A DNA stretch of 64,000 nt from Planctomycetaceae bacterium (GTDB lineage Bacteria; Planctomycetota; Planctomycetia; Planctomycetales; Planctomycetaceae), in assembly GCA_017795105.1 (NCBI GenBank), contig CP051247.1:5667001-5731000 (forward strand). The letters run 5' to 3'. The notes below the pieces were generated by a model. The model saw nothing but the letters and a program-made list of their open reading frames with translations. It made no database searches and had not been told where the DNA came from. Position numbers and translations under genes: made by a program. This document shows positions 1-8,432 of the stretch, one piece after another (position 1 is the stretch's first letter; each line of letters starts with the position of its first letter).

Positions 1-940
1 ACTTCATCGAGACCGCCAGGATGATGGCCGACGTTTCGAAGTCGGGAGTGCCATACCGGCAGATCCGTTGAGGAGGATCGTCATATCCCCGGCGCACGGA
101 GAGGCCCAGGTTCTTCAGCAGAACCTGATTGAATCCCGCTTCGTGTTCGCCGCCGGTCGGAACGACACCGACGACCAGTGAGTCGAACGCCTCGACCGCG
201 CTGACATCACCGCTCGGTTTGACATAGAACCGGCCGTCTTCTGCATCCATGCGGCCGCCGGGAGCGACGATATTCTGGGACTGAGCCAGGCTGGCGATCT
301 GCTCTGTCGTCAGTTCCAGCCTCGACCACGTCCCCTCATCGGTCTCGACATAGATGGCTTCTTCCTGCACACCAAACCGACCGACCTGAGAAACGCCGGG
401 AAGCAGGCGGAGGGAATCGCGGATTCGTTCCGAGAAACGATCGAGCTGGCGGTGAGAATACGCATACCGCGGATCGATCTCAGACTGGCCTGCCAGCGGC
501 TGTTGATGCACAGCGTAGAGTAGCACGCTGGTGTCCGCAAATTCGTCGAACAGAAACGGTGACACGGAGTCGGCTGGCATGGAGACGTTGCGAATTCGAG
601 CCCGTACCCGGTCCCAGGCATCATCAACTCGCGCACCGGGAACCCAGTCTTCGAGTTCCACGTAGATGACAGACAGTTCGCTGGATGAGGTGGAGCGAAT
701 CAGACGAACTTCTTCGAGACCATCAATGGCGTCTTCCAGCGGATCGGTGATCAGCTTTTCCACCTGTTCGGCCGACGCGCCGGCCCACTCAGTCGTGACA
801 ACCGCAATTTTGAGGGTGAACTCGGGGTCTTCACGGCGGGGCATGGTGAAATAGCTGGCCCCTCCCCAGCAGACAAACAGCAGCACCACGACGATGGTAA
901 TCGTGGGACGCTGCATGGCGAATTCGGGAAGGCCTTTCAT
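1..940 (-). CDS. RND efflux pump inner-membrane permease, N-terminal part (cut by window edge)
   Basis: The reverse strand encodes about 313 residues that open MKGLPEFAMQRPTITIVVVL, a short cytoplasmic start followed by the first membrane helix of an AcrB/MexB-type permease. The next part reads as the porter domain, with a PRREDPEF segment and EWAGASAEQVEKLITDPLED, which is typical of the RND family. Such proteins use the proton gradient to export drugs, metals or lipids through an adaptor and an outer-membrane channel. The start ATG overlaps the stop of the upstream adaptor gene (ATGA, 937-940), so the two are translationally coupled. The usual family length is about 1000 residues, so roughly two thirds lies before base 1. 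The substrate cannot be told from this part. Confidence 0.9.
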   Translation of the reverse strand, partial: MKGLPEFAMQRPTITIVVVLLFVCWGGASYFTMPRREDPEFTLKIAVVTTEWAGASAEQVEKLITDPLEDAIDGLEEVRLIRSTSSSELSVIYVELEDWVPGARVDDAWDRVRARIRNVSMPADSVSPFLFDEFADTSVLLYAVHQQPLAGQSEIDPRYAYSHRQLDRFSERIRDSLRLLPGVSQVGRFGVQEEAIYVETDEGTWSRLELTTEQIASLAQSQNIVAPGGRMDAEDGRFYVKPSGDVSAVEAFDSLVVGVVPTGGEHEAGFNQVLLKNLGLSVRRGYDDPPQRICRYGTPDFETSAIILAVSMK

Positions 941-2673
941 TGCTCGCCTCCCGCCATCGGGGAGATCGAGACGCGGTCGCCATCATTCAGGTAGTGAGTT
1001 CCTTCGGCGACGACTTGCAATCCTTCCTGTAAGTCTCCCGGTACGCTGGCCTGAATTCGCAGCTGAACCGATTCGTCGATGATCGACTGGGACTGAATCA
1101 CATCGACGAAAATCCGCCGGGCGGTCAATGTGCCGTCTGAATCGCTCACGACATGAATGAACGTCTTGCCCTGTTCTTTGCGGACGGCTTTCATCGGAAC
1201 GTAGAAGCCTCGATCTGGTTCATCCCTCGACAGGGAGATCTGCGCGACATCGCCGGAACGGAGCAACCACCGCTGGTCATCCAGCAGGACCCGGTTGAAA
1301 GTCCACGTTGCCAGCGAGGGGGCAGGGGCGGAAGGAACGAGCGGCTTATGCGGACGATCGGTTTCTATGTTCTTAAAGAACAACTCACCGGTAAGCAGAT
1401 CGCTTTCGATGTCGATACTGAGATCCGGATCGAGAAACTCGATCGCAACGAAGTTCCATTTTCCGAGAAACGGGATCAGCTCACTGGTGACGCGAACTGC
1501 GAGTTTCTCGACTTCAAGAACACGATCCCCAGGCGTTGTCGCTTCTCCCCATCGACGATTCGTAATTCTCCAGACATACGTTTGCCCTCCGATATTGTGA
1601 ACGGCCGAATGCTCGACGAGCAGGCGTTCGTCCGCAGTCACAATCGGACCAATGTTCAATGGCATGATCTGCTTCGTCCAGGCAAACGGGCCGCTCTCCT
1701 GGATCCTCCCTTCGTCCGACTCATCCAGTTCATTGCGAACGTGGAGGGTGACGGTAAACGTCCGAGCGTCGGGATCAGCAATCGCATCGACGTGGTACAC
1801 GATCGCGCTCAAGATGCGAGACTTTCCGCTCTCGGCGGTGACCTGCACCGAAAGAATGTCCCCGCGACGATACCGGCGAGAATCATGAGCCGTCACTTCG
1901 AACTCGATCGTCATCGGATCCATCATTTGAACGGTGACAACCGGATCCCCTTCCTTAACGTACGTTCCCGGCACTGCGTGTACCTGGGACACCTGAGCGG
2001 GAAACGGGCTGTAAAGGACGGTGTTGCGCAAATTGCGAACCGCTTCAGATAACTCGTGTTCGGCCTGGAGCACTTCGGCCTCGAGGGCGAGGTGCTGGGC
2101 TTCCGCTTGAGCAAGATCCGCTTTCGCACTGGCGACCCGGGATGTCGTTGTGGCGATCCGCGTCTGGGCGCTGTCGAGTTCCGATTGCGAGATCACATTC
2201 TGTTGAGAAAGGCGGTTGGAGCGTTTCATCTCCGAATCGGCCAGCGCGGCCTCCGCTTCAGCCGAGGCAATAAGAGCAGGCAGACGCTGTGCGATGGCCA
2301 CCTGGTTCGCCTCCCGGTTTCGTCTGGCGACAGCGACGCGTGCTCGAGCGGCTTCGACGGCGATCCGAAGGGGCTCATCATCCAGCCTTGCCAGCGGCGT
2401 TCCCTCGCTGTGGTCGTCGAGACGAGGTACAACGATCTCGTTCGGTTCGATGACCTCGGCAACACGTCCGGCCTGCTCGAAACCGATTCGCTCCAGCTTC
2501 CAGGGAACCACTGTTCCCGTCACGGTTCTCTTGTGTTGCGGTGATGTCTGTCGAAGCAGGAAGATGGAGACGGGCCGGGGCGGTTTCACAACCGGTTGCG
2601 ACGTGTCTTCCGACGGCGTGCAACCTGCAAAGAATGCGACCAGAACGACGAACAGTGAAAAACGAATGTTCAT
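937..2673 (-). CDS. RND efflux periplasmic adaptor (membrane fusion lipoprotein), unusually long
   Basis: The 578-residue protein starts MNIRFSLFVVLVAFFAGC, a lipoprotein signal with a lipobox ending in Cys18. The adaptor core follows: a biotinyl/lipoyl-like segment, a long Ala/Glu/Gln-rich coiled-coil hairpin (about residues 90-205, AEAEAALADSEMKRS...), then beta-barrel segments. It would bridge the downstream permease to an outer-membrane channel. HlyD/AcrA adaptors are usually 350-420 residues. Here about 150 extra residues sit between the first barrel-like part and a C-terminal stretch containing RGFYVPMKAV, which looks like a second membrane-proximal unit. The ATG at 2673 is preferred over an in-frame GTG at 2679. 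It is divergent from a TetR gene, the probable repressor. Confidence 0.88.
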   Translation of the reverse strand: MNIRFSLFVVLVAFFAGCTPSEDTSQPVVKPPRPVSIFLLRQTSPQHKRTVTGTVVPWKLERIGFEQAGRVAEVIEPNEIVVPRLDDHSEGTPLARLDDEPLRIAVEAARARVAVARRNREANQVAIAQRLPALIASAEAEAALADSEMKRSNRLSQQNVISQSELDSAQTRIATTTSRVASAKADLAQAEAQHLALEAEVLQAEHELSEAVRNLRNTVLYSPFPAQVSQVHAVPGTYVKEGDPVVTVQMMDPMTIEFEVTAHDSRRYRRGDILSVQVTAESGKSRILSAIVYHVDAIADPDARTFTVTLHVRNELDESDEGRIQESGPFAWTKQIMPLNIGPIVTADERLLVEHSAVHNIGGQTYVWRITNRRWGEATTPGDRVLEVEKLAVRVTSELIPFLGKWNFVAIEFLDPDLSIDIESDLLTGELFFKNIETDRPHKPLVPSAPAPSLATWTFNRVLLDDQRWLLRSGDVAQISLSRDEPDRGFYVPMKAVRKEQGKTFIHVVSDSDGTLTARRIFVDVIQSQSIIDESVQLRIQASVPGDLQEGLQVVAEGTHYLNDGDRVSISPMAGGEQ

Positions 2674-2767
2674 ATGCACAGAAGGCTAGCGGCGGCGGGA
2701 TGCGTTATCGTGATCAGTGATGGCACGGCTCCGTTGGGGGAGTCGACCACTGACCACCTAAAAGTAA

Positions 2768-2779
2768 ACTGTCGAGTGT
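2768..2779. promoter_or_regulatory. Candidate TetR operator between efflux genes and regulator
   Basis: The 116-bp divergent gap holds an imperfect palindrome ACTGTCGAGTGT (8 of 12 positions symmetric around TCGA), ten bases before the TetR start codon. TetR regulators next to efflux genes usually bind such a site in the shared promoter region. This is a weak call made by eye. Confidence 0.25.
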
Positions 2780-2789
2780 AATTTAGCTG

Positions 2790-3443
2790 ATGCCCAAAAA
2801 AAGTAAACCGGAAAGTGTACCTTCTGTTGCTGATTCGCGCGATCGCTTAACCGATCGCAAGCGTGCCGCCATTGTCCAGGCGGCGGTCGAAGCGTTTCAC
2901 ACTTACGGGTATTACGCGGCGAGCATGGACGGCATCGCGAAGCGGGCCTCGGTCAGCAAGCGGACGTTGTACAACCACTTTGCCAGCAAGGAGGCCTTGT
3001 TCGATGCGATTGTCGAAGAGTTATTCACGCGGGTTGAACAGTTGCCCGCCTGTGAATTTGATCCCTCCCGGGAACTCGGCGAACAACTGACGGAGCTGGC
3101 TCGAACCGAGGTCAATTTCCTGATCTCTGAAGATGTGCAGGCTTTAGCGCGGGCAGGACTTTCTCGCGTCCTGGCCGAACCGGAGGTCGGCCGCCAGGTC
3201 GATCACCGCAGGCTCCTACGCCGTGTCGAAACGTGGTTTCAGCAAGCACAGGCAGCCGGCTTTTTGATTGAAGCGGACGAAGGAACAGCCGCGATGCAGT
3301 TCATTGGTCTGCTGCGAACCTTCGCATTCTGGCCGATGATTCTCCATGGCGAAGCGCCACCGACCGAACCCGAACGGGAAGCGATCGTAGCATCGACGGT
3401 CGAAATGTTTCTCCGTCGTTATGCGACGCAGCGGGGGCGGTAA
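2790..3443 (+). CDS. TetR/AcrR family transcriptional regulator
   Basis: The protein has 217 residues. Residues about 25-75 form the TetR helix-turn-helix: RKRAAIVQAAVEAFHTYGYY, then ASMDGIAKRASVSKRTLYNHF and SKEALFDAIVEEL. The remainder is an all-helical ligand/dimer domain resembling the AefR-like C-terminal type (hydrophobic helices, a MQFIGLLRTFAFWPM segment). It is transcribed away from the RND adaptor and permease, the classic layout of a local repressor relieved by a pump substrate. The effector is unknown. Confidence 0.9.
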   Translation: MPKKSKPESVPSVADSRDRLTDRKRAAIVQAAVEAFHTYGYYAASMDGIAKRASVSKRTLYNHFASKEALFDAIVEELFTRVEQLPACEFDPSRELGEQLTELARTEVNFLISEDVQALARAGLSRVLAEPEVGRQVDHRRLLRRVETWFQQAQAAGFLIEADEGTAAMQFIGLLRTFAFWPMILHGEAPPTEPEREAIVASTVEMFLRRYATQRGR

Positions 3444-3527
3444 ACGTGTGAGACGGGACCTGAGCCCGGTTTCAATGAGGTTTCGTGCGATAGGATCTGG
3501 CTGCAGCGCTTTCGGGGAGGGGCATCG

Positions 3528-4298
3528 ATGTGGAGTTTTTTGCGGACGCTGATCCGTTCCGGGAATAAACCGATTCGGTTGCCCGAATCATGGCAGAAGA
3601 TCCTGAACGCGAATGTCCCTTATCGGCGTTCGTTGAACGAGGAGATGAGGAAACGGCTTGATGCACGGATCGTGCGGTTTGTCGAACGCAAGTATTGGGA
3701 AGGATGCAACGGTCTCGATCTTACGGACGAGCATCGCGTCACGATTGCGGCCCACGCATTAAGGTTGACGCTCGGATTCGATGACGACCATTTTGACAAC
3801 GTCAAGACTGTGCTGATTTATCCGACCCCTTATCGGGCAACGACCAGGGACCATATTGGAAGTGGGGTCATTATCGAGGGGCATTCCGACCGCCTCGGGG
3901 AAGCATGGTATCGCGGTCCGGTGATTCTGGCCTGGTCCGACATTCAGGACGAGATTGCCCAGTCCCGACAGGAACGCAATGTCATCCTGCATGAGTTCGC
4001 CCATCAACTCGATTTTCGCAATGGTCCCGATGCCGACGGAGTTCCTCCGATTGAATCACACGGAGATGCGGAGCGCTGGTTGAGTGTCATGGAGCGGGGA
4101 TATGAGCGACTCTGCAACGAGTGCCGTCAACGACGGATGCCGGTCCTCGATTGCTATGGCACCACGAATCTGGCGGAGTTTTTCGCGGTCGCCACGGAAG
4201 CGTTCTTCGAGACGCCCCAGGACTTGAGCCGGGAGTGGGCCGATTTGTACGCGGAACTTCGCTGGTACTATCAACAGGACCCTTTGCAGACAGCATAG
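3528..4298 (+). CDS. M90 family zinc metallopeptidase (MtfA-like)
   Basis: The protein has 256 residues, close to MtfA of enterobacteria. The zinc-binding HEFAH motif is at residues 155-159, followed by QLDFRNGPDADG, and a C-terminal LAEFFAVATEAFFE segment supplies the expected distal Glu region. An N-terminal LPESWQKILNANVPYRRSL stretch is also typical. There is no signal peptide, so it should be cytoplasmic. In E. coli MtfA is an aminopeptidase that binds the glucose repressor Mlc; no Mlc gene is visible here, so the physiological role is open. It stands alone, 84 bp after the TetR gene. Confidence 0.88.
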   Translation: MWSFLRTLIRSGNKPIRLPESWQKILNANVPYRRSLNEEMRKRLDARIVRFVERKYWEGCNGLDLTDEHRVTIAAHALRLTLGFDDDHFDNVKTVLIYPTPYRATTRDHIGSGVIIEGHSDRLGEAWYRGPVILAWSDIQDEIAQSRQERNVILHEFAHQLDFRNGPDADGVPPIESHGDAERWLSVMERGYERLCNECRQRRMPVLDCYGTTNLAEFFAVATEAFFETPQDLSREWADLYAELRWYYQQDPLQTA

Positions 4299-4541
4299 GC
4301 TCGGTTCAACCGATGAAATGCAATCGCATTTCCTGTGTCCTTCAGGCAAAAGACGGCCGACCGGAGTTGCTGACTTCGGATGATTGTCGCAGTCTGCTCA
4401 GTGATGGTGTGAATCGTCCGATAGAAACCGTAGATACCTTTGTTCTCCCACGGGCGCATCATGGTCATTGATGCAGCACACCATATGAGTCAACCGGAGT
4501 TCACTTCATCAGTCATCGCTGAATTCGCAGTCGTTTAGACT

Positions 4542-4570
4542 TGTCAACGCAGTTTCGAATCATGATAACG
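4542..4570 (+). promoter_or_regulatory. Candidate sigma-70-type promoter of ectC
   Basis: TTGTCA (4542-4547) is followed after 17 bases by GATAAC (4565-4570), matching 5 of 6 and 4 of 6 consensus positions. It would start transcription about 60 bases before the ectC ATG. The rest of the 339-bp gap 4299-4637 shows nothing I can name. This is a by-eye call in a phylum whose housekeeping promoters are poorly defined. Confidence 0.35.
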
Positions 4571-4637
4571 GAGCCTGACGAAAATCACTGACTGCTGCCG
4601 CAACGAATGATTGCAAGCACCTGATGAAGGAGCGATT

Positions 4638-5036
4638 ATGAAAATTGTCCGACTCGAAGATTTAAAAGATACCGACCGCGAAGTGATCAGCCCGGACGGC
4701 TGGACGAGCTACCGGTTTCTGCTCGCAAAAGACGGGATGGGGTTCTCGATGCACGAGACCGTCTTCCCCCCCGGCCTCGAATTTCCCATGTGGTACAAGA
4801 ACCACCTGGAAGCTGTGTACTGTTACCAGGGGACGGGCACGATTACCGACCTTGCCACGAACGAAGTGCATGACATCGCTCCCGGCACACTCTATGCGCT
4901 CGACAAGCACGATCGCCATATCCTGAAGGCCCACACGGAAATGAGACTTGTGTGTACCTTCAATCCGCCCGTGACCGGTCGGGAGATTCACGACAAAGAC
5001 GGCGCTTACGCTCTTCCTGAGCAGGCCGACGACTAA
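4638..5036 (+). CDS. ectC: L-ectoine synthase
   Basis: This 132-residue cupin-like protein closes the ectoine ring from N-gamma-acetyl-L-2,4-diaminobutyrate. It starts MKIVRLEDLKDTDREV. The residues expected for metal and substrate handling in EctC are present with a one-residue offset: Glu58 in NHLEAVYCYQG, Tyr86 in APGTLYALDKHDRH and His94. A GAAGGAG ribosome site (4625-4631) fits the ATG at 4638 better than an upstream in-frame start. Unusually, the gene is not behind ectB: it lies on the opposite strand, convergent with ask. It probably has its own promoter and must be co-induced with ectAB separately. Confidence 0.95.
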   Translation: MKIVRLEDLKDTDREVISPDGWTSYRFLLAKDGMGFSMHETVFPPGLEFPMWYKNHLEAVYCYQGTGTITDLATNEVHDIAPGTLYALDKHDRHILKAHTEMRLVCTFNPPVTGREIHDKDGAYALPEQADD

Positions 5037-5049
5037 ACAGCAGGAACGA

Positions 5050-5095
5050 CCTGAGAGAACCGGCAGGGCGAAACGCCCTGGCCTGGTTTCTCAGG
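5050..5095. terminator. Long hairpin between convergent ectC and ask
   Basis: CCTGAG...CTCAGG forms the outer stem, an AACC/GGTT part continues it with a one-base bulge, and CAGGGCG-AAA-CGCCCTG is the perfect inner stem. There is no clear T-run on either side. It lies midway between two convergent stop codons, so a bidirectional terminator or 3'-end stabiliser is the natural reading. Confidence 0.6.
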
Positions 5096-5110
5096 GCAAT
5101 CGCTTTCTAC

Positions 5111-6481
5111 TCAACCATACCGTGGCTTGATCAATGTCTCATGCAAGACCTTCAGCGCTGCATCGGCCACAGCATTTGACACGGCGATGTGGAAGCAGAG
5201 CTGCGACGGACTCTGGTCGATCATAACGATGGGGATATGCACGTTGCCCAGTGCGCTGAGCGCCTGGATGATCGGGTAGGTATTGTTCTTCAGACCGATC
5301 CCCACCGGCGTAAGGATGGACAGATTGTAGATCACGTCCATGAAGTCGGGCTTGAGTTCCTTTTCGATCGCCCTTCGCAGGTCGTTGATGCTGCCCAGCA
5401 GATCGTCCTGGTTGACCAGGACCGCGATATCATCCTTGTCGGTGGGGTAGTGGTACGTTGAAATGCCGAATTCCTGGAAGATGCGCAGCAGACTGGCGGT
5501 GAAACCGATCTCCTCGCCCAACACATCTTTTTCCAGGTAGATATATGACATGTTGTCGAGCCGAGCGATGCCGACGATGTCTTCTTCCGGCACACGCTCG
5601 TTGAGAATCATCGTGCCGTCGGTCGAGGGCGCATTGGTGTTGCGGATGTGAATGGGAATCTTGCGGTTGCGGCACTTCAACATCGCATCCAGGTGGAAGA
5701 CGTTGAAGCCCTTGGAAGACAGCAACCGGATTTCCTTGAAGGTCAAACGCGGAATGGCCCGGGCGTCGGCAATAATCCGCGGATCCACTTCGTAGACACC
5801 ATTAACGTCGGTCCAGTTCTCGTAGGTCTCGGCTTCCAGAGCGTACGCGATTTCCCCCCCGGTGAGATCGGAACCGCCGCGTGAAAACACGGCAATCTCA
5901 CCGTTTTCGGTCACGCCGTAATAGCCAGGCACCACGGAGATGCCGGAGTACTCGGACAGGCGGGCGATATTGTCGTAAGCCGGAGCCAGAACTTTCGCAT
6001 CGAGGCAGGCATTGCTGACTAAGAAACCGAAGTTCTCCGGCAACTGAGCTTGCGCCTCCATGCCGCGCCGTTGAAAATAGGCGGCGATCAGGCGGGCGTT
6101 GTAGTGTTCGCCCCGCGAGGCCAGGAAGGCGATGCGTCGATCGCCGGTCAGGTCCGTCTCCAGATCCAGTCTCAGCGATTGCAGTAATTCATTGCCATCG
6201 AGTTCGAGTTCTTTGGCGATGGCACTGAATTTATTGATCACCGCCTCGCGGCTTCTGGCGACAGTCACCGCGATGTGCTGCTGGCGAAAATGTGCGCCGG
6301 CGGTGGCGATATTGATCAGGTGATCGGTCACCTTGTGCTCATCGGCACCACTTTTTCCCGGTGCCGACACGACCACGACACGCCGCCGCGCGTCCTGTTC
6401 GACAATGGCCCGAACTTTTTCAATCTGTCCCGCGTTGGCGACCGAACTGCCGCCGAACTTGCTGATAATCCAATCACTCAT
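5111..6481 (-). CDS. ask: Aspartate kinase, ectoine-type (Ask_Ect)
   Basis: The protein has 456 residues. It phosphorylates L-aspartate, the first step toward aspartate semialdehyde, the precursor of diaminobutyrate and so of ectoine. The kinase motif SKFGGSSVANAGQIEKV is at residues 7-23, SRGGSDLTGGEIAYAL binds nucleotide and aspartate, and two ACT-like regulatory units fill the C-terminal 150 residues. It follows ectB by only 8 bp on the same strand, the usual sign of the specialised, feedback-resistant isozyme of ectoine clusters. The start MSDWIISKFGG matches that family. The cytoplasmic feedback behaviour is inferred. Confidence 0.9.
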   Translation of the reverse strand: MSDWIISKFGGSSVANAGQIEKVRAIVEQDARRRVVVVSAPGKSGADEHKVTDHLINIATAGAHFRQQHIAVTVARSREAVINKFSAIAKELELDGNELLQSLRLDLETDLTGDRRIAFLASRGEHYNARLIAAYFQRRGMEAQAQLPENFGFLVSNACLDAKVLAPAYDNIARLSEYSGISVVPGYYGVTENGEIAVFSRGGSDLTGGEIAYALEAETYENWTDVNGVYEVDPRIIADARAIPRLTFKEIRLLSSKGFNVFHLDAMLKCRNRKIPIHIRNTNAPSTDGTMILNERVPEEDIVGIARLDNMSYIYLEKDVLGEEIGFTASLLRIFQEFGISTYHYPTDKDDIAVLVNQDDLLGSINDLRRAIEKELKPDFMDVIYNLSILTPVGIGLKNNTYPIIQALSALGNVHIPIVMIDQSPSQLCFHIAVSNAVADAALKVLHETLIKPRYG

Positions 6482-6489
6482 ATCTTGTA

Positions 6490-7761
6490 TTAGCCTTCAC
6501 CGGTCATGAGGTTCTGACGATTTTGCACCAGGGTGGCGAGGCAATCGCGAATGATGTCCAGGCCTTCCCGCAGAATCGTCTCCTCAATCAACAGTGACGG
6601 CAAGAACTTCAAAACCTGATCATCGGCCCCGGCTGTTTCAATCAGCAGACCGCGTGTGAACGCTTCCTGGGAAGCTTCGTTGGCCATGCCTGGAGCCATT
6701 TCCAGTCCCCAAACCATGCCCAGGCCGCGTACGGTTGGCTTGAGTTCAGGGAAATCGGCCACCATCTGCTGCAGCATTTCCTGCATGATGTTGCCCTTGT
6801 ACTCCACGGCCTGGGACATGTCATCGTTATCCCAGTAGCTAAGAGTTTGGGTCGCAGCTACGAATGCCAGGTTGTTGCCGCGGAAGGTGCCCGTGTGTTC
6901 GCCGGGCCGCCACTGGTCCAGTTCTGGCCGCATCAACAGCAGCGCCATCGGGAGACCGCCACCAATCGATTTGGACAGGCAGACCATGTCGGGATGAATT
7001 CCCGCACGTTCGAAACTGAAGAACGTTCCGGTTCGACCATTGCCGACCTGGATGTCGTCGATGATGAGCAGAATATCGAACTCGCGGCACAGAGTTGCCA
7101 GATCCTTCAACCACTGAACGCTGGCAACGTTGATGCCGCCTTCGCCCTGGACGGTCTCCACCACCACGGCTGCAGGCAAATCGATACCGCTGCTGTTGTC
7201 GCTCAGAAATTGACGCATGTAATCGACCGAGTCGACACCTTCGCCCAGGAAACCGTCAAAAGGCATGAAGGCGGTATTCACCCGGGAACCGTAGGATTCA
7301 TCCTTGTAAAAGTAGTTGCCGGTAGCCGCCAGTGCGCCCATAGTCAGGCCGTGGTAACCGTTGGTGAAGGCGATGATGTTGGAACGCTGCTTGACCATGC
7401 GCGCCAGCTTCAAAGCCGTTTCCACCGAATTCGTACCGGTGGGGCCGGTGAACTGCACCTTGTACTGCAGGTCACGGGGGCGGAGGATAGTATCGCGGAA
7501 CTTGGTGAGGAACTCTTTCTTCGCCACCGTGGCCTTGTCCAGCCCGTGCACAATACCCTTATGCTGCAGGTAATTGATCAAAGCTTCGGTGATGCGTGGG
7601 TTGTTGTGGCCGTAATTGAGCGTCCCGGCGCCGGCGAAAAAATCGATGTACCGATTGCCGCCTTCATCGAACAGTTCCGCACCCTCGGCACGGTCGAAAA
7701 TTGCGGGGAAGGAGCGGATATAACCGCGGACTTCCGATTCCATTTCGTCAAAGATTCGCAT
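6490..7761 (-). CDS. ectB: Diaminobutyrate--2-oxoglutarate transaminase
   Basis: This 423-residue class III PLP aminotransferase converts L-aspartate semialdehyde and glutamate to L-2,4-diaminobutyrate. Seen in the sequence: DEGGNRYIDFFAGAGTLNYG at the N-terminus, TGPTGTNSVETALKLAR for phosphate binding, LLIIDDIQVGNGRTG with Asp235, and the PLP lysine Lys264 in LSKSIGGGLP. The length is normal. It is 131 bp downstream of ectA and 8 bp upstream of ask. An inverted repeat lies 36-50 bases before the start codon. Confidence 0.95.
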   Translation of the reverse strand: MRIFDEMESEVRGYIRSFPAIFDRAEGAELFDEGGNRYIDFFAGAGTLNYGHNNPRITEALINYLQHKGIVHGLDKATVAKKEFLTKFRDTILRPRDLQYKVQFTGPTGTNSVETALKLARMVKQRSNIIAFTNGYHGLTMGALAATGNYFYKDESYGSRVNTAFMPFDGFLGEGVDSVDYMRQFLSDNSSGIDLPAAVVVETVQGEGGINVASVQWLKDLATLCREFDILLIIDDIQVGNGRTGTFFSFERAGIHPDMVCLSKSIGGGLPMALLLMRPELDQWRPGEHTGTFRGNNLAFVAATQTLSYWDNDDMSQAVEYKGNIMQEMLQQMVADFPELKPTVRGLGMVWGLEMAPGMANEASQEAFTRGLLIETAGADDQVLKFLPSLLIEETILREGLDIIRDCLATLVQNRQNLMTGEG

Positions 7762-7797
7762 GATGAGCTAATTCTTTAGATTAAGTTTTTGGTGTCG

Positions 7798-7811
7798 GTC
7801 AACGTGTTGAC
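7798..7811. promoter_or_regulatory. Perfect inverted repeat before ectB
   Basis: GTCAAC-GT-GTTGAC is a perfect 6-2-6 inverted repeat in the 131-bp ectA-ectB gap, about 36 bases from the ectB start. On the minus strand it ends in TTGACC, which could serve as a -35 element, though no good -10 follows. It may be an operator or a small mRNA hairpin separating the ectA and ectB messages. Confidence 0.35.
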
Positions 7812-7892
7812 GTTGATTCAAGTTTTCTCAGCGACAACGGGAGCGGTCCCGCGTCAGCTCGACTGGGCTGAGGCACCGGCTTTGTCAGACGG

Positions 7893-8432
7893 TTAAGCCA
7901 ATGACTGCACGTCTTCCACGCTGAACGGGCCGAGACGCAACAGTGGCTCGGCTTCGTGTCCGTGCCCGTCGCCGGGGAAATGTTCAACTTTGAACAATTC
8001 CTGTTCCTGCAATTGCGTGTTCAGGCGACGCGCCAAACCGTTGAATAGCGCTCGTGAAGCCTCGTTGGACGATGTCACGGTCGTGTCGAGAAAAGCAATG
8101 CCGTTCGGTGCCGAAGATTTCAGCACAAAGTGCAACAGGCGTTTTGCCAAACCCCTGCCGCGCGCTTGCGGCGAGACTCCCACCTGCCACAGGAACCAGG
8201 TATCGGGCCTATTGTAAGTGCGCAAGCCCGTAACGAAACCCAACAATTCGCCATTGTCTTCCGCAACCGCGCAATAATCGCTGAATTGCTGACACAGCAA
8301 CACGTACATGTACGCCGAATTGTGGTCGAGAGTGCCGTCCTGCTCCACCAGTTGCCAGATAGCGGCGCCGTCGGCGATGGAAGGGTGGCGGATCCGGATG
8401 TTGTCCGTCTCTTGCTCGGTATCTCTGCTCAT
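7893..8432 (-). CDS. ectA: L-2,4-diaminobutyrate N-gamma-acetyltransferase
   Basis: This 179-residue GNAT-fold enzyme transfers acetyl from acetyl-CoA to diaminobutyrate, the second committed step of ectoine synthesis. The acetyl-CoA loop is QARGRGLAKRLL in motif A, preceded by FLWQVGVSP. IRHPSIADGAAIWQLVEQ and LDHNSAYMYVLLCQQFSDYCAVAE are diagnostic for EctA. The length is typical. The ATG at 8432 begins the reading frame, but the Shine-Dalgarno is weak. It is the first gene of the minus-strand ectA-ectB-ask run. Confidence 0.94.
   Translation of the reverse strand: MSRDTEQETDNIRIRHPSIADGAAIWQLVEQDGTLDHNSAYMYVLLCQQFSDYCAVAEDNGELLGFVTGLRTYNRPDTWFLWQVGVSPQARGRGLAKRLLHFVLKSSAPNGIAFLDTTVTSSNEASRALFNGLARRLNTQLQEQELFKVEHFPGDGHGHEAEPLLRLGPFSVEDVQSLA

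Noticed and set aside
1153..2052. Long plus-strand frame of 299 codons
   Set aside because: It lies entirely antisense to the efflux adaptor, has no ribosome site and its composition is that of a complementary-strand shadow.
2716..2732. TGGCACG sequence in the efflux/TetR gap
   Set aside because: It resembles a -24 box but no GC follows at the required distance.
7762..7892. Frameshifted gene remnant between ectA and ectB
   Set aside because: Both flanking proteins are full length with normal ends; the gap shows no third family.
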